The translations under genes were made by a program, and so were the position numbers. Source: an uncultured Bryobacteraceae bacterium (GTDB lineage: Bacteria; Acidobacteriota; Terriglobia; Bryobacterales; Bryobacteraceae). Taken from it: DNA of 64,000 nt. Below the pieces are notes generated by a model. The model was given only the letters and a program-made list of their open reading frames with translations, did no database searches and was not told the DNA's origin. Shown here piece by piece: positions 52,270 through 60,847 of this stretch; the first letter of the stretch is position 1, and every line of letters starts with the position of its first letter. The stretch covers positions 1 through 64,000 of the forward strand of contig CALDSU010000013.1 in NCBI GenBank assembly GCA_937924525.1, written 5' to 3'.

Positions 52270-53994
52270 GTGCTGACCAAACTGCGGATACGGAACTTCA
52301 AGCTCTTCGACAATGCGGAGATCGAACTCGGCGAGCGCGTCGTTTTCATCGGTCCCAATAACTCGGGGAAAACATCGGCCTTGCAGGCGCTGGCGCTCTG
52401 GGATCTCGGCGTCAAACGGTGGCTGGAAAAGCGCGGAGGCGGCCCTGTCCCCGAGCGGCGGCCCGGGGTGACCATCAATCGCCGCGATTTGATCGCCGTG
52501 CCGGCGCCGGCGGCCAAACTTCTCTGGCGGGACTTGCACGTGCGCGAGGCCGGCCGCACGGAAAGCGCTTCCCGCACCACGAACGTCCTGATCAGCGTCG
52601 AAGTAGAGGGGGTGCATGAGGGGCGTGCGTGGCGTTGCGCCCTGGAGTTCGACTACGCCAACGAAGAGTCCTTCTACTGCCGTCCGGCGCGCGACCCGCA
52701 CGGTGGACGCAGCGAGGTGCCTGCACATCTGGCAGAGCACCGTCTGGCCTATCTGCCGCCCATGTCCGGCATCGCGGCGCGGGAGGATCGCCTGGAATTG
52801 GGCGCCGTCAACGTGCGCTTGGGTGAAGGACGCACCGCCGAGGTGCTGCGTAATCTCTGCTGGCAAGTGTGGAGCGCCGGCGAGGGTCGCGCCGCGTGGG
52901 AACGCGTCGCTAACAAGATGCACGACCTGTTCGGTGTCGGTCTCGAAGAGCCGCGCTACCTCCGGGAGCGCGGAGAAATCCTCATGAGTTACCGCACACG
53001 CGGCGGCGTCTCGCTGGATTTGTCCTCGAGCGGGCGCGGCCAGCAGCAGACCTTGCTGTTGCTGGCCCACATGAGCGTCCATCCCGGCTCCGTGCTGCTG
53101 CTGGATGAGCCGGACGCCCACCTCGAGATCCTCCGCCAGCGCCAGATTTACGCGCTGCTGGCCGAAGAGGCGGAGCGCACCCGCAGCCAGATCGTCGCCG
53201 CCAGCCACTCGGAGGTCATCCTCAACGAGGCCGCCGATCGCGACGTGGTGATCGCCTTTGTGGGCGCGCCGCATCGCGTGAACGATCGCGGCAGCCAGGT
53301 CGCCAAGGCGCTCAAGGAAATTGGTTTTGATCAATATTATTTGGCCGAGGAAACGGGCTGGGTGCTCTATCTGGAAGGCGCTACCGATTTGGCGATTCTC
53401 CAAGCTTTCGCCCAGCGATTGGACCATCCCGCCCGGAAGCTGCTGGAGCGCCCCTTTGTGCACTACGTCGCCAATCTGCCGCGCAAGGCGCAGGAGCACT
53501 TCTACGCGTTGCGGGAAGCCGTCAGCGGCTTGGCGGGAATCGCCATCTATGACCGATTGAGCCAGCCTCCGCCGGCGGACCCGAACCTGGCGCAATGCAT
53601 GTGGCGTCGGCGGGAACTGGAGAACTACCTCTGCCAAAAGGAAACGTTGCTGGCCTACGCGGAGGAAGAAGGCCGCCGGCGCCAGGGAGAACTTTTTGGC
53701 CCGGTTTGGCGGGAACAGATGGCGAAAGCGATCGCGGCCATCGAAGGCGCCCTCAGCACGCTCGGCAGTCCCTCGCCTTGGAAAGGCGATCTCAAAGCCA
53801 GTGACGAGTTCCTCGACCCGCTCTTCCAGCGCTTCTTCCGTGATCTCGAGCTGCCCAACCTGATGCGCAAGACCAACTATCATGCCTTAGCCCCGTTTGT
53901 CCCGGCGGACCTGCTCGACGCTGAGATCACGGAGAAGCTCGACGCCATCGTCGGCGTCGCCGCCCAGGCGCGACGCCGCGCTGACGCGGGGTGA
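52270..53994 (+). CDS. OLD-like ATPase with TOPRIM-type C-terminal domain
   Basis: The 574-residue protein starts at GTG 52270. It has an SMC/RecF-type ATPase: Walker A GPNNSGKTS (residues 28-36), the signature LDLSSSGRGQQQTLLLLAHM near 250, Walker B VLLLDEPDAHLE near 277, and a His switch AASHS. From about 360 a TOPRIM-like nuclease domain is suggested by LYLEGATDLAILQAF, IAIYDRL and RRRELENYLC. This layout is that of OLD-family nucleases, several of which (including GajA of Gabija) act in phage defence. No UvrD-like GajB partner is adjacent, so a stand-alone class 1 OLD protein is more likely. Surrounding genes are pseudogenes or carbohydrate enzymes. Confidence 0.8.
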   Translation: MLTKLRIRNFKLFDNAEIELGERVVFIGPNNSGKTSALQALALWDLGVKRWLEKRGGGPVPERRPGVTINRRDLIAVPAPAAKLLWRDLHVREAGRTESASRTTNVLISVEVEGVHEGRAWRCALEFDYANEESFYCRPARDPHGGRSEVPAHLAEHRLAYLPPMSGIAAREDRLELGAVNVRLGEGRTAEVLRNLCWQVWSAGEGRAAWERVANKMHDLFGVGLEEPRYLRERGEILMSYRTRGGVSLDLSSSGRGQQQTLLLLAHMSVHPGSVLLLDEPDAHLEILRQRQIYALLAEEAERTRSQIVAASHSEVILNEAADRDVVIAFVGAPHRVNDRGSQVAKALKEIGFDQYYLAEETGWVLYLEGATDLAILQAFAQRLDHPARKLLERPFVHYVANLPRKAQEHFYALREAVSGLAGIAIYDRLSQPPPADPNLAQCMWRRRELENYLCQKETLLAYAEEEGRRRQGELFGPVWREQMAKAIAAIEGALSTLGSPSPWKGDLKASDEFLDPLFQRFFRDLELPNLMRKTNYHALAPFVPADLLDAEITEKLDAIVGVAAQARRRADAG

Positions 53995-54040
53995 CGTTCG
54001 GGGCATCGCCACGCGTGCGGGCGAGATTCGCGCGGCTGGG

Positions 54041-55585
54041 CTAGGGCGCCAGGTTCTCCGCCTGGAGCACTCCCTGGGCGGGCGCCTCTGGCGCCGTCTC
54101 GATCGCCTGGCGGGCCAGGCGGAAATCGTTATCGCGGAACACCAGGTCCGCGGTGCGCGCCCCTTCCACGCGGGCGTAGCGCGCCACGCGGCCGCTGGGA
54201 CGGCAGGCGCGCACCACCCCGTCGCGCACATCGCGCAACACCAGCGAGGGGCCGTCTCCGGCCGGCGCGGCGATCCGCACGTCGTCGAGCGACAGGCGCT
54301 CGACATCCTCGCAGACGAAGCCGGGACGTTCGTCGCGGCCTGCGTAGCGGATTTCAATGTCCCGGAAGCGGACATTCCGCGCATGCCGCACGAAGAAGCC
54401 GTACGAGGGCAGGACGCCGAACATGTGATGCTCCGGGTAACCCGCGGGCTTTTCCGGAATCTCGCGAGCCGCGTCCGCCGCCGTGCCGCCGCCTACAAAA
54501 ACGGCGCGGATGTTTTCGATGGTTACGTTCTCCACGTCGTGACCGGGCAGTCCGGTGATGGAACAGCCGATCCGGCTGGCGCCGGTGGCCTCGATGCCCC
54601 GAATCTGCACGTTCCGCAGCTGGCCCACTCCCGGCTGGGGACCGCCTTCCACAAAAGGACGCGCCCGATTGCCCAGGCGGATAAACACCGGCGCGCCGAT
54701 GCCGTGGATGGCCAGGTTCGACACCAGAATCCGGTCCATGGTGCCGCCGTCGACGATGTGAAGGCCAATGCCCGATAACTGGGTATCGTAAATCGCGCAG
54801 TTCGTAATGGAGATATTCTCGAAGCCGCCGTTGGTTTCCGTCCCCATCTTCAGCGCGTTGCAAGCCGAACTGAGCACACAGTTGGTGATCACTACATTGC
54901 GGCAGACGCGGTCCGCGGTGCTCTTCAGTACGATCGCGTCGTCGCCCGAGGAGACGTCGCAATCGGCGATACGCACGCGGTCACAGCAGTCGATGTCGAT
55001 GCCGTCATTGTTCTCGTTCACCCGGCTGCGCACCGTGATGCCGCGAATCACCAGGTTGTCGCAATTGAGGTAATGCTGCACCCACATGGGCGAATCGCGC
55101 ATGGTCACGTCGTAGACGCCCACGTCGCGGCAGCCGATCACGCGGATCAGATACGGCCGGACCAGGTAGGGCCCGGGGAACCGCGCGCCCTGCCCGTCAA
55201 TCACGCCCCGCCCTTCAATCGAAATATCCTGCACGTTTTCGGCGTAGAGCAGGCTCTTATCCACATAGACATCGGTATAGGAGCGGAAGCCGGGCGCTGT
55301 TGCGGGATAATCCGCGAGGTGGGTGCTGCCCAGCAACACCGCGCCCGCGTCCAGGTGCAGGCGCACGTGGCTGCGGAGCACGAGCGTACCGGACAGGTAG
55401 CGTCCCGGCGGGAAAAACACCGTGCCCCCGCCGCGCTCGGCGCAGGCGTCAATGGCCGATTGGATCGCCTTGGTGTTCAGGGTGCGTCCATCACCTTTGG
55501 CGCCGCGCTCGGTGATGTTCAGCCCAGAGGCGGCGGCGGGCAGTCCCGCGGCCGCGGCGGCAAGGAGCAGGTTCCGGCGGTGCAT
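54041..55585 (-). CDS. GH28-type pectin-degrading enzyme, exported
   Basis: The 514-residue protein has a signal peptide (LLLAAAAAGLPAAASG) and a right-handed parallel beta-helix. The opening GAKGDGRTLNTKAIQSAID is typical of family 28 glycoside hydrolases (polygalacturonases). Catalytic Asp motifs are VNENNDGIDIDCC and SGDDAIVLKS, and the expected G-x-G-L-H-I block occurs near residue 275 (GIGLHIVDGG). It hydrolyses polygalacturonan or rhamnogalacturonan outside the cell. It is transcribed convergently with the ATPase gene, 46 bases apart. Confidence 0.87.
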   Translation of the reverse strand: MHRRNLLLAAAAAGLPAAASGLNITERGAKGDGRTLNTKAIQSAIDACAERGGGTVFFPPGRYLSGTLVLRSHVRLHLDAGAVLLGSTHLADYPATAPGFRSYTDVYVDKSLLYAENVQDISIEGRGVIDGQGARFPGPYLVRPYLIRVIGCRDVGVYDVTMRDSPMWVQHYLNCDNLVIRGITVRSRVNENNDGIDIDCCDRVRIADCDVSSGDDAIVLKSTADRVCRNVVITNCVLSSACNALKMGTETNGGFENISITNCAIYDTQLSGIGLHIVDGGTMDRILVSNLAIHGIGAPVFIRLGNRARPFVEGGPQPGVGQLRNVQIRGIEATGASRIGCSITGLPGHDVENVTIENIRAVFVGGGTAADAAREIPEKPAGYPEHHMFGVLPSYGFFVRHARNVRFRDIEIRYAGRDERPGFVCEDVERLSLDDVRIAAPAGDGPSLVLRDVRDGVVRACRPSGRVARYARVEGARTADLVFRDNDFRLARQAIETAPEAPAQGVLQAENLAP

Positions 55586-55822
55586 GGGTCCTTTCTCGTT
55601 CGGGTGCTGGTTGCATGTTTATCACGCGCCGCGCTGCGCGGCAAGGCGTGCCGAGCGCCGCCGGCAGACTGTGTCCCCGGCCGGGAGGCCGGACCAGACA
55701 GCGCGGTCGCGCCCCGGAGCCCGCAGGCAGAATCCGGGCAGGTTCTGTTCCGAGTCTCTTCTCCTGCCGCCGGATGGCGTGTTCAGCCATCCGTGGGATG
55801 AGATGGCATCCGGAGCGGGCCC

Positions 55823-56283
55823 TTATGGCGTCTGCGTCTCTGCGGGAGGAGACTCCTTGCCCAGGAACTCCTGGCGCACATACACCGTGTCTTCCGCGAT
55901 GGGGGAAAAGCCCATGCGTTCGTAGACGGGCCTTCCCGCTGCGGTCGCAGGCGACGGCTCCGGATGCGCAAAGGAACGGCGATGCGGACGCCGCGATGCG
56001 CGACCTGCTGGCCCGGTCCCGGCAAGCAGGGCTCCCGCAGCGGATCTACTTGCAGGCGGTGTGCGGGTCCCGGCAGCCGGCCTCCCATGGTTACGTGTCC
56101 GACCGCGAACATCCAGGGCGCCCGGCGCTGCGCGGCCCACGCGGACATGGCGGCGACCTCATCGGCGAACTCCTCAAGGGACGCGGGCGGCTGGGTGGTG
56201 AGGTCCAGGTTGAAAAAGAAAGCCGGATACCTGAGTTCCCGGATGTCCGGCAAACCTTGGAGGCGGCGGGAGTCGCTGCGCAA
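55823..56283 (-). pseudogene. GNAT acetyltransferase remnant
   Basis: The minus strand contains a degraded GNAT acetyltransferase in two frames. The upstream frame holds LRYPAFFFNLDLTTQPPASL and AVGHVTMGG, and later QQVAHRGVRIAVPL resembling the acetyl-CoA loop region. After a frameshift the C-terminal part reads TAAGRPVYERMGFSPIAEDT, a standard GNAT ending. No single frame gives an intact enzyme. The 237 bases between it and the GH28 gene start hold nothing else I can identify. Confidence 0.6.
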
Positions 56284-56431
56284 CGCGTCGAACGGTTTCG
56301 GTGCGCTTGCGCTGCGCCCTGACCTACCGCTTCGGCGGGCGGGACATGAGCCTGACGGACGTCCCCGGAGAGGTGCTGCGAGAGTTGCTGGTCCAGTCGA
56401 ATACGGCTGCGCGCGGGCTGCGGATGAATGC

Positions 56432-57202
56432 TTACCCAGCCGTCAATTCGGCCACCACGGCGCACGCGCGGTCGTAGAGCATCTGGGTCTCGCTGCTGCA
56501 TCCCAAAAAGAGCATGCCGCGTTCCCGCCAGAACCGGGCCAGCGCGATGCTGCGCGTCTGCGTTCCGGGGGCGATGCCCCGCCGCCGGCAGGCGTCGCGC
56601 ACCCGCTCCATCGCCTCGACCATGCGCGGGTGCTGGAAATCACCCGGCACGCCGAGCGAGATCGACAAATCGGCCGGACCGACCATCACGGCGTCGATCC
56701 CCGGCACGGCCAGCAGTTCGTCGAGGGCGTCCAGCGCCCGCCGCGTCTCGATCTGGAGCACCACCATGGTCTCCGCGTTGACGTGTTCGATGATCTCCGG
56801 CAGGGTGGCCTGCTCGTAGTTGATGTGGACCGGGCCGAGACCGAAACCGCGCTCGCCCAACGGCGGGAATTTGGTCCACCGCACCGCCTGGTCGAGCCGT
56901 TCCGGCGCTTCCACCCGGGGAAAGATAATCCCCTGCGCGCCGGCGTCCAGCGACCGCGCGATCAGCGCGTACTGCAAGTCCGCCACCCGCACGATCGGGG
57001 TCAGCCCCACGAACTGGCAGATCCGGCACAAGTCCTGCACGGTCTCCAGATCGAATCCGCCGTGTTCGGTGTCGAGGAATGTCCAGTGAAATCCGGCGGC
57101 GGCGAGAGCCTTCGGGACTTCCGCGGAGCGGATCTGGCCGAAGCCGGCGCCCAGTTGGACCCGGCCTTCGGCCAAAGCATGTTTCACGGCGTTCTTCAGC
57201 AT
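56432..57202 (-). CDS. HpcH/HpaI family aldolase
   Basis: The 256-residue cytosolic class II aldolase is expected to cleave 2-keto-3-deoxy sugar acids or similar 4-hydroxy-2-oxo acids to pyruvate. I choose the start MLKNAVKHALAEGRVQLG, which matches the family N-terminus; the frame extends further upstream without support. Motifs are LDTEHGGFD (with catalytic His), FPRVEAPE, LQIETRRALDAL and VGPADLSISLG (metal-binding Glu and Asp). It may act on products of polyuronate breakdown, which would fit the nearby GH28 enzyme. Confidence 0.87.
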   Translation of the reverse strand: MLKNAVKHALAEGRVQLGAGFGQIRSAEVPKALAAAGFHWTFLDTEHGGFDLETVQDLCRICQFVGLTPIVRVADLQYALIARSLDAGAQGIIFPRVEAPERLDQAVRWTKFPPLGERGFGLGPVHINYEQATLPEIIEHVNAETMVVLQIETRRALDALDELLAVPGIDAVMVGPADLSISLGVPGDFQHPRMVEAMERVRDACRRRGIAPGTQTRSIALARFWRERGMLFLGCSSETQMLYDRACAVVAELTAG

Positions 57203-57256
57203 GGCAGAGGCAAACTCTCCGCCATTGTCGGCCATCCCGCGGGGCGCCGGCAAGCC

Positions 57257-59467
57257 TCAGCCGCGCGTTTTCGGCGCGCGCACGCCGAGCACGAACAGCG
57301 CCATCACCACGGCGCCCGCCGCGAACAGCGTATCGCCGGGCACCCGGAGCCAGCGCAGCGTCTGCATCAAGGGCTGGCCGAGGAACTCCGCGCTGCGCGC
57401 ATACCAGTAACCGTGGTCGACGCTGGCCCACGTCTGGAGCAGGCCGACCGGCAGCAGGCTGCCCACGCACATCGCCAGCAACCCGCCGTTCATCGACCAG
57501 AAGGAGAACTTCAGCCACCGTTCGTTCCAGGTCTGCTCCGGCGACAAGGCGCGCAGGCAAACCAGCATCAGGCCGATGCCCAGCATGCCGTAAACGCCGA
57601 ACAGGGCGGCGTGCCCGTGCACCGGCGTCGTGTTCAGCCCCTGCATGAAGTAGAGCGCGATCGGCGGGTTGATCATGAAGCCGAACAGGCCGGCGCCCAC
57701 CATGTTCCAGAACGCCACCGCGACAAAGAAATAGATAGGCCACTTGTATCGCTCCGCCCAGGGGGTGGAACGCCCGCGCCGCAGATCGTCCAGCGCGGAA
57801 TAGGCCACCAGGGTCAGCGGCACCACTTCCAGAGCGCTGAACACCGAGCCCCACGCCAGCGCGACGGTGGGCGTGCCCGTGAAATACAGGTGATGGCAGG
57901 TGCCGATGATGCCGCCCGCCAGATAAATGGTGGCCGACAACAGCGCGCCCTTGGCCGCCAGGCCCGGCCGGATCAGCCCCAGCCGCGCGAAAAAGAACGC
58001 GATCACCGTCGTGGCGAATACTTCAAAGAAGCCCTCCACCCAGAGATGCACCACCCACCAGCGCCAATATTCCACCATCGACAGGTGCGTGTGCTGCCCC
58101 CAGGTCAAACCCGCGCCGTAGAAAAGTCCGATCGCGCCGGAGGACATCAGAAACAGCCACAGCAGTTGCTTGTGTTCGCCGGGCTTTTTCAGCGCCGGCA
58201 CGACGGAGCGAACCACCAGGCCCACCCAGATCAGCAAACCGGCGAAGAGCAGAATCTGCCAGCCGCGTCCCAGGTCGACATACTCGTAGCCCTGGTGACC
58301 CCAGTAGAAGGAGACCCGATCGGAGAGTCTGTTGTGAACGCTCAGCCACTGGCCGGTGAGCGAACCGGCCACCACCAGCAGGAGCGCGCCGAACAGCGCG
58401 TTCACGCCCCAGCGCTGCCCTTTCGGCTCGACGCCGCTGACCAGCGGGCCGATGTACAACCCCGCCGCCAGCCAGGCGGTGGCAATCCAGAAGATCCCGG
58501 TCTGGACGTGCCACGTGCGCGACACGCTGTAGGGAAGCCATTCGGCGAGCGGGATGCCGTAGAAGCCGTGCCCTTCCACACCGTAATGCGCCGTGACGAC
58601 TCCCATCAGAATCTGCACCAGAAACACGGCCGCCACCACCCAGAAGTACTTCAGCGTGGCGCGCTGGGACGGCGTGGATTCCCAGGCCCCCAGCGGGTCC
58701 TTGGCCGGCGCGCTCTCGAGCGGCGGTTCTTTCTGCGCGGCGTACCACCATACCATCGCGCAGATGCCCGCCAGCAGCATGATGATGCTGACGCCGGTCC
58801 ACATCACGCTCTCGCCCGTCGGGCGGTTGCCCACCAGCGGTTCGTGCGGCCAGTTGTGCGTGTAGCTGATGGTGTCGTGCGGGCGGTTGGCCGCCGCCGC
58901 CCAGGCGGTCCAGAAGAAGAAGGCCGCCATCTCCCGCATCCGGGTCTCGTCCCGCACCGCGCCCTTGGGGATCGAGTAAGCCTCGTGCCCGTCCATGAAC
59001 ACGCTGGCGTAGTGCTTCAGATTGGCCTCGAATGCTTCGCCGCGGACATCCGCGATCCGCAGCGTTCCGGTAACGGAATCATAGGCGTTCTCGCGGTAGA
59101 TCTGCTGAAGGCGTCCGCGAAGTTTGGCCTGCGTCTCGGCGTCCAGCGCCGCGTATTCCTTGCCCGCTTCGGCCCGCGCCCAGGCGTCGAGCACGTACAT
59201 CGCCTCCCGGTGCAGCCAGTCCGCGGTCCAGTCCGGAGCCACATAGCTGCCGTGTCCCCAGACCGACCCGACCTGCATCCCGCCCAGGCTCTGCCAAACG
59301 TTCTGGCCTCTGCCGATCTGCCCCGGGCCAACCAGAACCCTTCCTCCCGCGGTGATCACTTTTTCCGGAATGGGAGGCATTTCCTGGTAGATGCGGGTCC
59401 CAATCCAGCCCAGAATCGCAAACGAAAGCAGGGTTACTACCGCGAAAGCAGTCCAAAGTCGTCTCAC
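57257..59467 (-). CDS. norB: Quinol-dependent nitric oxide reductase (qNor)
   Basis: This 736-residue integral membrane protein reduces NO to N2O using quinol. It is the single-subunit qNor/NorZ type: the N-terminal extension with a cytochrome c-like fold lacking heme Cys (residues 35-230, containing GPGQIGRGQNVWQSLGGMQVG) is fused to the 12-helix catalytic part. Heme and FeB ligands lie in TWHVQTGIFWI, RWWVVHLWVEGFFEV, GTCHHLYFTG and TTPVHGHAALFGVYG. No norD/norQ genes or NO-responsive regulator is adjacent. With a menaquinone gene (mqnC) in the window it probably draws electrons from menaquinol, for NO detoxification or respiration. Confidence 0.93.
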   Translation of the reverse strand: MRRLWTAFAVVTLLSFAILGWIGTRIYQEMPPIPEKVITAGGRVLVGPGQIGRGQNVWQSLGGMQVGSVWGHGSYVAPDWTADWLHREAMYVLDAWARAEAGKEYAALDAETQAKLRGRLQQIYRENAYDSVTGTLRIADVRGEAFEANLKHYASVFMDGHEAYSIPKGAVRDETRMREMAAFFFWTAWAAAANRPHDTISYTHNWPHEPLVGNRPTGESVMWTGVSIIMLLAGICAMVWWYAAQKEPPLESAPAKDPLGAWESTPSQRATLKYFWVVAAVFLVQILMGVVTAHYGVEGHGFYGIPLAEWLPYSVSRTWHVQTGIFWIATAWLAAGLYIGPLVSGVEPKGQRWGVNALFGALLLVVAGSLTGQWLSVHNRLSDRVSFYWGHQGYEYVDLGRGWQILLFAGLLIWVGLVVRSVVPALKKPGEHKQLLWLFLMSSGAIGLFYGAGLTWGQHTHLSMVEYWRWWVVHLWVEGFFEVFATTVIAFFFARLGLIRPGLAAKGALLSATIYLAGGIIGTCHHLYFTGTPTVALAWGSVFSALEVVPLTLVAYSALDDLRRGRSTPWAERYKWPIYFFVAVAFWNMVGAGLFGFMINPPIALYFMQGLNTTPVHGHAALFGVYGMLGIGLMLVCLRALSPEQTWNERWLKFSFWSMNGGLLAMCVGSLLPVGLLQTWASVDHGYWYARSAEFLGQPLMQTLRWLRVPGDTLFAAGAVVMALFVLGVRAPKTRG

Positions 59468-59603
59468 CGGTTCGGTCTCCTTATCAGCGCGTCCTCTCTG
59501 GAAGGGTAGAGCTTACCGCCGAGACGTGGATATGACTTCGGTCACAGAATGGTGACGGCGAAGGAGATCTCCCGGGCAGAATCCCGGGAGGCAGGAAGTT
59601 TGC

Positions 59604-60023
59604 TCAAATGCCCGCGCTGGGAAACTTCCGGCGCATCCACTCGGCAAAAGCAGGAGGAGCCTCCATGGTGGAGAGGCGGCTTTGCCGGACGAGGGCCCAG
59701 TCGTCGAACAGCTTCGAGGACTTGATCTCCTTCAGCGTCACGGGTGGCGCCAGCCGTTGGGCGAACTCAAGTTCCACCACGGTGAGCTTGGGATCCTTGG
59801 GGTCCGGGAGCGGCTCGGAGACCACCTTGGCCAACCCCACCACGGCGGACTCGCCCCCGCTGTGATAGACAAAGACGCCATCGCCGGGGCGCATCGCCTG
59901 GATGGCGCGCAGCGCCTGCGGATTCCGCACCCCGTCCCACACTGTACGTCCTTCCCGCTCAAACTGATCGAGCGAGTAGGTTTCCGGATCCGTCTTGGCC
60001 AGGAAATAACGCCGGCGCTCCAT
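59604..60023 (-). CDS. EVE-domain protein
   Basis: The 139-residue protein is an EVE domain of the PUA-like superfamily (relative of thymocyte nuclear protein 1): MERRRYFLAKTDPETYSLDQ, GRTVWDGVRNPQALRAIQAM, GDGVFVYHSGGE and VVELEFAQRLAPPVTLKEI. EVE domains bind modified bases in DNA or RNA. It is full length for a stand-alone bacterial EVE protein. Start ATG 60023; an upstream in-frame extension is rejected because the family begins at this Met. Confidence 0.88.
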   Translation of the reverse strand: MERRRYFLAKTDPETYSLDQFEREGRTVWDGVRNPQALRAIQAMRPGDGVFVYHSGGESAVVGLAKVVSEPLPDPKDPKLTVVELEFAQRLAPPVTLKEIKSSKLFDDWALVRQSRLSTMEAPPAFAEWMRRKFPSAGI

Positions 60024-60164
60024 GGGGTCTGTCCTCATTCTGCCTGCCGAAATCGCCTTACCGCCGCGAGGCGCATAGTGGGAACCCGGCGGTGTCGAGT
60101 ACAATACAATCTATTGGCGCTCCTCCCCGTCGGGCAGCAGTGGCGTCCTGTTGGGACCGATCTT

Positions 60165-60821
60165 ATGCAACCGCGCATTCTTAGCATACCGCGTCTTGCG
60201 CGTCTCTTCTTCGCCTGGTGTTTGGCCTGCGGTTGCTGGGCCGCGCCCGCCGAGGACCAGAAACAGTCCACGCCCAGCGCCGCCCAGGAATCACCGGCGG
60301 CCCCTTCCCCGGAAACCGGCGCCGGATCCTCCCGTGTTCCCGCCACGGCAGATTACATCATCGGCGCCGAAGACCTGCTCGACATTCACGTCTGGCGCGA
60401 GCAGGAACTCTCCGGCCCCATGACCGTCCGGCCGGACGGCAAGATTTCCATGCGGCTGATCGGGGAAGTGCAGGCGGCCGGCCGCACCCCCGCCGAATTG
60501 GGGCAGGTCATCCGCGAGGCGCTCGCCGCTAAGTACCTCCAGGACCCCATCGTCACCGTGACGGTGAGGCAGGTCAACAGCAAGAAGTATTTCGTGCAGG
60601 GGGAGGTGAACCGCCCCGGCCCTTTCCCGCTGCTGGTGCCCACCACCGTGTTCGAGGCCCTCAGCATCTCGGGCGGTTTCCGCGAGTTCGCCAAAAAAAC
60701 CAAGATTGTGGTGATGCGGAAAGGTAAGCGTATTCCTTTCAACTACAAGGAGGTGGAGAAAGGAAAGAAGATGGAACAGAACATCTACCTGGAGAACGGA
60801 GACGTGATTATCGTTCCCTGA
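60165..60821 (+). CDS. Polysaccharide export outer-membrane protein (Wza-like)
   Basis: The 218-residue exported protein has a signal peptide, a disordered Pro/Ser linker (residues 35-65), a poly-export domain (DYIIGAEDLLDIHVWREQEL, MTVRPDGKISMRLIGEV) and one SLBB domain (KYFVQGEVNRPGPFPLLV). It is shorter than E. coli Wza, with a single SLBB, as in many Gram-negative EPS loci. It probably forms the outer-membrane exit of the EPS made with the two genes that follow at 27 and 32 bases. Confidence 0.88.
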   Translation: MQPRILSIPRLARLFFAWCLACGCWAAPAEDQKQSTPSAAQESPAAPSPETGAGSSRVPATADYIIGAEDLLDIHVWREQELSGPMTVRPDGKISMRLIGEVQAAGRTPAELGQVIREALAAKYLQDPIVTVTVRQVNSKKYFVQGEVNRPGPFPLLVPTTVFEALSISGGFREFAKKTKIVVMRKGKRIPFNYKEVEKGKKMEQNIYLENGDVIIVP

Positions 60822-60847
60822 CCTCGCTGGCCAAGGGAGGAACCGCT

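Noticed and set aside
56284-56431. Plus-strand coding fragment (TYRFGGRDMSLTDVPGEV region)
   Set aside because: It looks faintly protein-like but is too short, has no start or family and overlaps the gap between a remnant and a real gene.
55964-59509. Very long plus-strand open frame (about 1180 codons) across the qNor and aldolase genes
   Set aside because: It is antisense to two well-supported genes, its translation is Arg/His/Gln-rich without domain patterns, and such frames are common opposite GC-rich genes.
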